From: Ricinus communis
Taxonomy: Eukaryota > Streptophyta > Magnoliopsida > Malpighiales > Euphorbiaceae
NCBI RefSeq assembly: GCF_019578655.1
Contig: NC_063260.1
Coordinates: forward strand, 20,484,888 to 20,548,887
Direction: 5' to 3'
Length of the DNA stretch: 64,000 bases
Below, piece after piece: positions 58,701 through 64,000 of the stretch (the stretch's first letter is position 1; each line of letters starts with the position of its first letter). The notes beneath the pieces were generated by a model. That model made no database searches. It was not told the DNA's origin and worked only from the letters and a program-made list of their open reading frames with translations. A program made the position numbers and the translations under genes.

Positions 58701-60600
58701 GTACAACAGAAGAAGAAGAAGAAGAAGGGAAAATCATTAGCACAAAGTCAAAAAGGGGGGAGGGTGTAAGTGAGCGTTGGGCAGTACCTTCACGTGGATT
58801 GTATTAAGCTAAGATCCATCATGTGATCAACAGATAAAGCAGAGGAAGAACCAGCTAATTAATCTTCAAATAGATTAATACACACTAAAACTAATGGTTT
58901 TCTGAAAGAAAAAAATATTAATTTAGAATGGTCCTGAGTAGCCAACCCTATCATTTGTTGCAACTACGCTCTTATTTATTTATGGAACGACTCAATTAAT
59001 GACAAAATTTATAAATACTAAAATTAATTTTTTTAAAACGAAAGATGGGTTGTTGAGCAAATAATTTAGTTATCGAATGTATATTAAAGATGTTGTAACT
59101 TTAATATCTTTATTTTCTTCCCTTTAAAAATCCTTTCTTTTCCTTTTCCTTTTCTTTTCATATTTTACCAAAAAAGGAAAAAGAAAGAAGAGAAAACAGA
59201 TGTGCTAATTGTCTTACTAGTTGCTTCTAGAAGTAATCAAGTTGATGAAATACAGATGGTAGGTTAAATGCACATAAATTACTGTTAGCTGGGAGAAGAG
59301 GATAAGGAGGTTCTAGAGGTGATCAAAGTGATGGGCTAACCAAATCTTGCAGCTGCCTGAACTGCCCCTTCTTTTACACCATTGTCGATTTACAAATTTA
59401 AGAAAAGCAGAGAGGACCCAATTATTTCATAAATGGGAAAAGAAGGGGCAAATAGTCATCATACTGTTGATGGAAACTTGAGAGCACATAAATCATGCAT
59501 TTTTCGGTGCTGCGGGGAGGACGGGGCGGGGCCCTGAAACCTACGAATCAAAAGGACATTAGTGGCGCAAGTTCTCAAAGATTCATGTTGGCCCTTTCGT
59601 TCGTTATTCATGGCAAAATCAACTTCACATATTAAAATGCAACTTGTGTTGCGTAACCAAATTATGTAAAGTGTGAATGCCGTACCTTTCTTTTTCTTAT
59701 TCTAATTATACACACACACACACACACAGAGAAAAGAAAACAAAAAAGCCTTGTTTGTAGGAGTCTGCTGATTAAAATGTGCAGCCAATTTGCTGCAAAA
59801 TTAATCATGCCAGCATTTAAGTAAATTCTGGTTCAATATAGCTTCGTATAAAAGCATCCTCCCATATACCTTGCTGTTATGCTGAGAAAACTCCTATTTC
59901 TCTTGCCAAGGAAGAGGGAATAAAAAGAAGAAAATCACTTTCAAGTTTCACCATGATAACCCGAGACCAGTTCAAAATCAATGATAGTTTCCTGCTGAGC
60001 TAATTCAAGGGAACATACATTGCATATAACATATATAAAGAAAAACAAATTCCAAATTAAGAAATGGAGGTTTCAAATGTTTCTGAAAGGGCATGTAATA
60101 CTCCAATAAGCTGCGACCACAACAGCATTTTCCAAAACGCATCCAAGTCGCAGTCCCTAAACTTGTAAAACATCATAACTTGAGAAGGAGTTTCATGTGT
60201 TTTGATAAACATGAGAGGCCTCTAAGACAACCTTCCCAGAAACCAAATCTCAAAAACTCGCATGTCATAAGCAACTGGTGATTAAGGATATACACATTCA
60301 AGATGTATCTCTTTAGAAACCTGAATAACAATGCCGGGGGTCGCGGACAAGAAACTAATTGCTATGGCTAGAGATAATGTCCAAGCAACATGATCCTTTG
60401 CATTGACATGAACCCTTCTATTGCAGGGACTAAAATGTGTATTATCTTATCCTACTCCACATCATATCCATCTTTATGCCTGCAAAGCATCCATCATAAT
60501 CATTATCCAAGATATTATGCAAATAACCACATAATACTATTTAGATAGATGTCAACTGATTAATCAAGTGTACTATGAACAAAAGAAACAGAGGCCAACC
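55750..60600. other. Intergenic DNA, no gene seen
   Basis: It contains (AT) and (AC) microsatellites (56649-56665, 59711-59728), a poly-purine patch near 58715-58760, and a short GC-rich patch (59508-59535). ORFs of up to 81 codons have no recognisable domain. 60600-61380 probably belongs to the 3' region of the F-box gene. Confidence 0.4.
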
Positions 60601-60849
60601 ACGATTAATTAGTCAAGAGAGATTGAGAGACAGAGAGAGTCTTAGGGTTAATTCAAAACTACATTGTTCAATGTAGTTCAAAAGTAATATAAGCACAAGA
60701 TATTCATAACTACAATTTGAACATACATGATTTTAGATTTAAGAAAATGACTACAAACTCAAAGCTCTTTATAACATTCAGCTAGTTGAATGTGTGCACC
60801 CTGACGAGCATATGCCTCGATAAAAACAAGCAGCAGATGCATTTTAATG

Positions 60850-61384
60850 ATCACTTTAAGCACCCGAAAGTTGAACAATCACAGTGCATAGTTGACCGAT
60901 GATGGGTGTCATGGCAGCAATCCCGCAGAGGATTCAGCTTCACAGTAATGTGAGCCCACTTCAGGTCGAGTGGAAAAAGCATAATTGGTTTCTGATTCTT
61001 CACTCTGAAAGAACTTGCACATTCACCTTCCCCAAAACCATTTGTGCTTTCCCTGGAAACCAATCACCAATTGTTTTATTTGAATTACTGAGCATAGAAA
61101 AGAAAATATTAAAAATCCAAAAAAGACGCCATACATCAATTACAAAGTAGAAATCCAAGTATTATTATGCAAGGGCAGTCAGCTAAAGCATGTAGCGCCT
61201 ATTAAGCGGAACCTTGCACTTGAAACACTACGAAAATAATAATACTTGCTCATAACATTGTCTCTGAAGAAAACAGATTCTCCAACCGATTCTTAAAAAG
61301 CAGTGCTTACAGACAGATGTATTAAAACCATTAACCACTAAAGTAATATTACAGATTAGCAAATTTACCTTAGCTCCAGCTCCG
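60850..61384 (-). other. 3' UTR region of F-box gene, probably spliced
   Basis: On the minus strand, the stop codon is followed within about 20 bases by a donor-like GCTAAG|GTAAATT. A plausible acceptor (CTATGCTCAG) lies near 61092. This would give a 3'-UTR intron close to the stop. The transcript end is not visible. Confidence 0.4.
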
Positions 61385-62629
61385 TCAAAATGAGTTCATC
61401 TCCAAGCAGTAAGTCCTCCTCTTCACCAGCATCTTAGCGGCAGTACCGTAAGGCTCCTCAAAAGCAGTAGAAACCCAAGATGCATCACAAACCTCCTTCC
61501 TGGAAGTAGACTGCTCGCTAGGTCTAATAGCAACCAAAGTTGCACCTTTCAACACAATCCCATCAGGCAGTTCTAATTGGGGCGCATACCACAGCCGCAT
61601 GTTCAACGCAGGCACAAGCGTCCTCTTTGATGCAGACGAAGCAGACAATGGCTTCACTCTTAACTCCTCAAGCTGTTCCCTATTCATACACAGCACTCCT
61701 TGCCCATCAGCATCAGTTAATACCAAGCTATCAAGCGTCTTGTGCTCAGCAATAATCGGTTGAAGCAAATAATGCCTAGCAGAAGCCGCAATCAACGAGC
61801 TAATAGTCCACACAACTCTCAGTTTCAAGCCTCCGTTGGTGTAAAATGACTCGGGTATGCTCCCATTATCATCACCACTGCTACTATTACCATTGTTGCA
61901 GTCGGGTACAGTTTCTTGTAAAAGATGAGAACTTTTGGAATTATGTGCATTGTTAATTACAGAAGCGGCACCAAGAATAACACAGTTATCAAGAGTAGAT
62001 CCAAAATCAGCCCTCCATTTTAGAAGGACACCATCATCAATACCTAATTCTCCACTGGGTAATTCAATTCGTAAAAAACGAATTTCATTAAAATTCTTCA
62101 AGACCTGAGTTGGTGAGTGATGGGTAACACCACCTTGATCCAATTCCCCAACATCATCCTCGTTCCCAACAGAAAGTGCAGAACTTGAAGAAGATAAAAG
62201 GCCATTTCTTGAAGAAGGGTAAGGATTTAACATGTCTCTTCTAGTCGGTCCAAGAAACTGACCGAGAGCTTGAAAAGGCTTAACAATACCACCAAAAACC
62301 AAACGAAAAATAGAGGAAAACCCAGCAGAAGACGACGAAGAAGAAGATGATGAGCCAGAAGAGCGAGATTTATCGGACGAAGAAGAAGGGGAAGTATCAT
62401 CATCGGAAATTACACAGTCGACACGAACAACGACGTTATCAACTTGAGGAACAAGAGAGTGAAAGCGGCGTGAAACGACACAGCAGCGGCCGAGAGCTTT
62501 GACATCTCCGATTTTGTTAAAGACGAGAAGGAGGAGAGAGTCTGGTAAACGGTCGAAATGGTCGATCGCTGAGAGAGATTGAGGTTCTGGGTAGATTCTT
62601 GAGGCTGGATCTGAACGGAAAGATGTCAT
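61385..62629 (-). CDS. F-box protein, At5g46170-like
   Basis: This intronless gene encodes 414 residues starting MTSFRSDPASRIYPEPQ. The F-box lies at about residues 24-65 (HFDRLPDSLLLLVFNKIGDV, then KALGRCCVVSRRFHSLVPQV), which would bind an ASK1/SKP1 protein and make it a substrate adaptor of an SCF ubiquitin ligase. A Ser-rich linker (residues about 80-105) follows. The C-terminal half has conserved blocks GGLKLRVVWTISSLIAASAR and HYLLQPIIAEHKTLDSLVLT and ends KRRTYCLEMNSF, an ending I recall from Arabidopsis At5g46170 and its relatives AUF1/AUF2. There are no kelch, LRR or WD repeats. The substrate is unknown; AUF proteins have been tied to auxin responses, but this branch may differ. The long conserved stretches and clean frame make it a functional gene. 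Confidence 0.93.
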   Translation of the reverse strand: MTSFRSDPASRIYPEPQSLSAIDHFDRLPDSLLLLVFNKIGDVKALGRCCVVSRRFHSLVPQVDNVVVRVDCVISDDDTSPSSSSDKSRSSGSSSSSSSSSAGFSSIFRLVFGGIVKPFQALGQFLGPTRRDMLNPYPSSRNGLLSSSSSALSVGNEDDVGELDQGGVTHHSPTQVLKNFNEIRFLRIELPSGELGIDDGVLLKWRADFGSTLDNCVILGAASVINNAHNSKSSHLLQETVPDCNNGNSSSGDDNGSIPESFYTNGGLKLRVVWTISSLIAASARHYLLQPIIAEHKTLDSLVLTDADGQGVLCMNREQLEELRVKPLSASSASKRTLVPALNMRLWYAPQLELPDGIVLKGATLVAIRPSEQSTSRKEVCDASWVSTAFEEPYGTAAKMLVKRRTYCLEMNSF

Positions 62630-62897
62630 CTTTGAAACAAATTAGAGAAACTGAGATCTGGGTTATCTTTAACAACGAAAAATAAGAAAAGGGTAGATCT
62701 CAAAGATAAAGAGAAAAGAAATTGATGCAATAGGTACAAAGAGAGAATGATAGAATTGTTCTTCTTGCTGTTTTTGAGTAAGGAAGAGAAGGAAAGGAGG
62801 ATGGAGGGAGGAGATAGATCCACGGCTTTGTCTTTTTTACAGAGAGATGAGAGAAGAGGGAGACGATGTTGATATATCAGAGAGCGAGCGAACGAAG

Positions 62898-62932
<35 letters not shown>

Positions 62933-63060
62933 AAGAGAGGATATTATGTGCGCGTAAAGGGCAAAACGATGCGTGTGTGGTGTGTTGTGTGAGAGAGCTG
63001 TGAGGGAGAGAGAGCAGACAGAAAGAGAGAATTTTCATTTTTAAGACAAAGATCAACTTG
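62630..63060 (-). promoter_or_regulatory. 5' UTR and proximal promoter of F-box gene
   Basis: On the minus strand this is a pyrimidine-rich leader containing a (CT)14 microsatellite (plus-strand GA at 62901-62928). A CT-rich leader close to the start is usual for plant housekeeping-type genes. No clear TATA box is seen. Confidence 0.5.
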
Positions 63061-63114
63061 ACCCTTGAACTTTTATAAGGACTAGGATGACATCGGACCA
63101 AATATTTCATCTCA

Positions 63115-64000
63115 TTCTATCTTATCCTATTACTATAGGTTTGAAAAAATATATATAATTAAATTTAACGAGTTTAAATTTAACTTTTAATTCTTTTGAC
63201 AAATTTAAATTTTACATCCGCAGATAATAAATAACTATTTAATATCAATACTTTACTTATATTTTAAATATTTATTTGATTGATTTAAACTTTATAAATT
63301 ATTTTTTTATTTAATTAATATTTTTTATTATAATATATTATTTTATCAATTTAATTTTTATTTTTAATTTTATTAATATTTATTATTAAATAATTTTATT
63401 AAATAAAAATTCATTTTATTATTCCAATGTACTTATATATAACTATTGCTCGACTCATACTTATAAATATAACGATGAATGTAAAATATAATTAAATTTA
63501 TATATTTTATATAATATGTGAGTAGCACTAATTAAATTTGAAGTAAATATTATAATATATTAAAATTATATTTTTAAATGAATTTTATGTAAATTTAGAT
63601 AATTATATTTTAAATAGATTTAAATTTATGTGGTTTTTGTTAAATGAAATCCTACCCATTGTGAATCTTATCAAGGAACAGATAGTCATAGTTAAATAAG
63701 GCTATTTATTCTTTTATGATAAGGGGCAAACTGACTCTTTCTTCTTCCTTTTTTCGTGAAAAACGAAACTAACTCAAGGGGTGTAAATTTTGTTCTTATG
63801 ATGACAACTTAAAAATGAAAGCTTTAGCCTCGTAAAATTTACTTAGAGCATTCCAACATTTCTTTTTATGTCCATTAACTATACTTTTTATTTTATTCTC
63901 TAAGTGACTTTTAATTAATAAAGTAAGAAAAATAAATAAAGAGAGATAATGTAAAAAAAGTTAATATAATATACTTGAGAGTTATTTTTTCTCTTTTTTT
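63115..64000. other. AT-rich spacer at window end
   Basis: I see no gene, RNA or transposon domain in this stretch. Confidence 0.4.

Overview
The window is nuclear DNA from a flowering plant. It has intron-bearing genes with GT/AG junctions, TCP and F-box genes of plant-only families, an INT-type inositol transporter family, plant Copia, Gypsy, Cassandra-like and hAT elements, and very AT-rich spacers. Protein matches recalled from Arabidopsis point to a eudicot. A woody rosid or Malpighiales genome such as the spurge family is plausible, but the sequence alone does not prove it.

Layout. At 1-230 there is a decayed 5.8S/ITS fragment on the minus strand, followed by a small plant-specific unknown protein (935-1291, minus). 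From 8.8 to 15.6 kb two broken Ty1/Copia elements lie head to head. The second carries an intact-looking 655-bp hAT-type element (12826-13480) with an 8-bp target duplication. From 16.4 to 26.6 kb there is a tandem pair of complete six-exon INT2-type inositol transporter genes (580 and 578 codons) in the same orientation, separated by a 4.5-kb spacer that holds its own internal duplication. From 26.7 to 37 kb I find no coding gene, only scattered promoter-like motifs and decayed hAT relics. At 37-41 kb is a CIN-type TCP2/TCP24-like transcription factor with a miR319 site, 5'-leader introns and a probable 3'-UTR intron. From 42.9 to 44.9 kb a minus-strand LINE remnant is interrupted by a Copia remnant and a 72-bp tandem repeat. 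A probable Gypsy solo LTR lies at 49.1-50.3 kb. An isoeugenol/eugenol-synthase-like reductase pseudogene spans 51.4-55.7 kb. Its large intron holds an hAT-like element, which itself holds a 5S-rRNA-bearing Cassandra-like repeat. At 61.4-62.6 kb is an intronless F-box gene (minus) of the At5g46170 type.

The genes do not form a pathway. INT proteins import inositol, the TCP factor controls leaf growth and differentiation, and the F-box protein is a presumed SCF adaptor. I found no convincing undescribed multi-gene system. The most interesting signals are a substrate-site substitution (Q285R) in the second INT copy, a 3'-UTR hairpin shared by both INT copies with one compensatory base pair, a spacer segment conserved better than its flanks, a tRNA-like module inside the hAT element, and an overlapping upstream ORF on the TCP gene.
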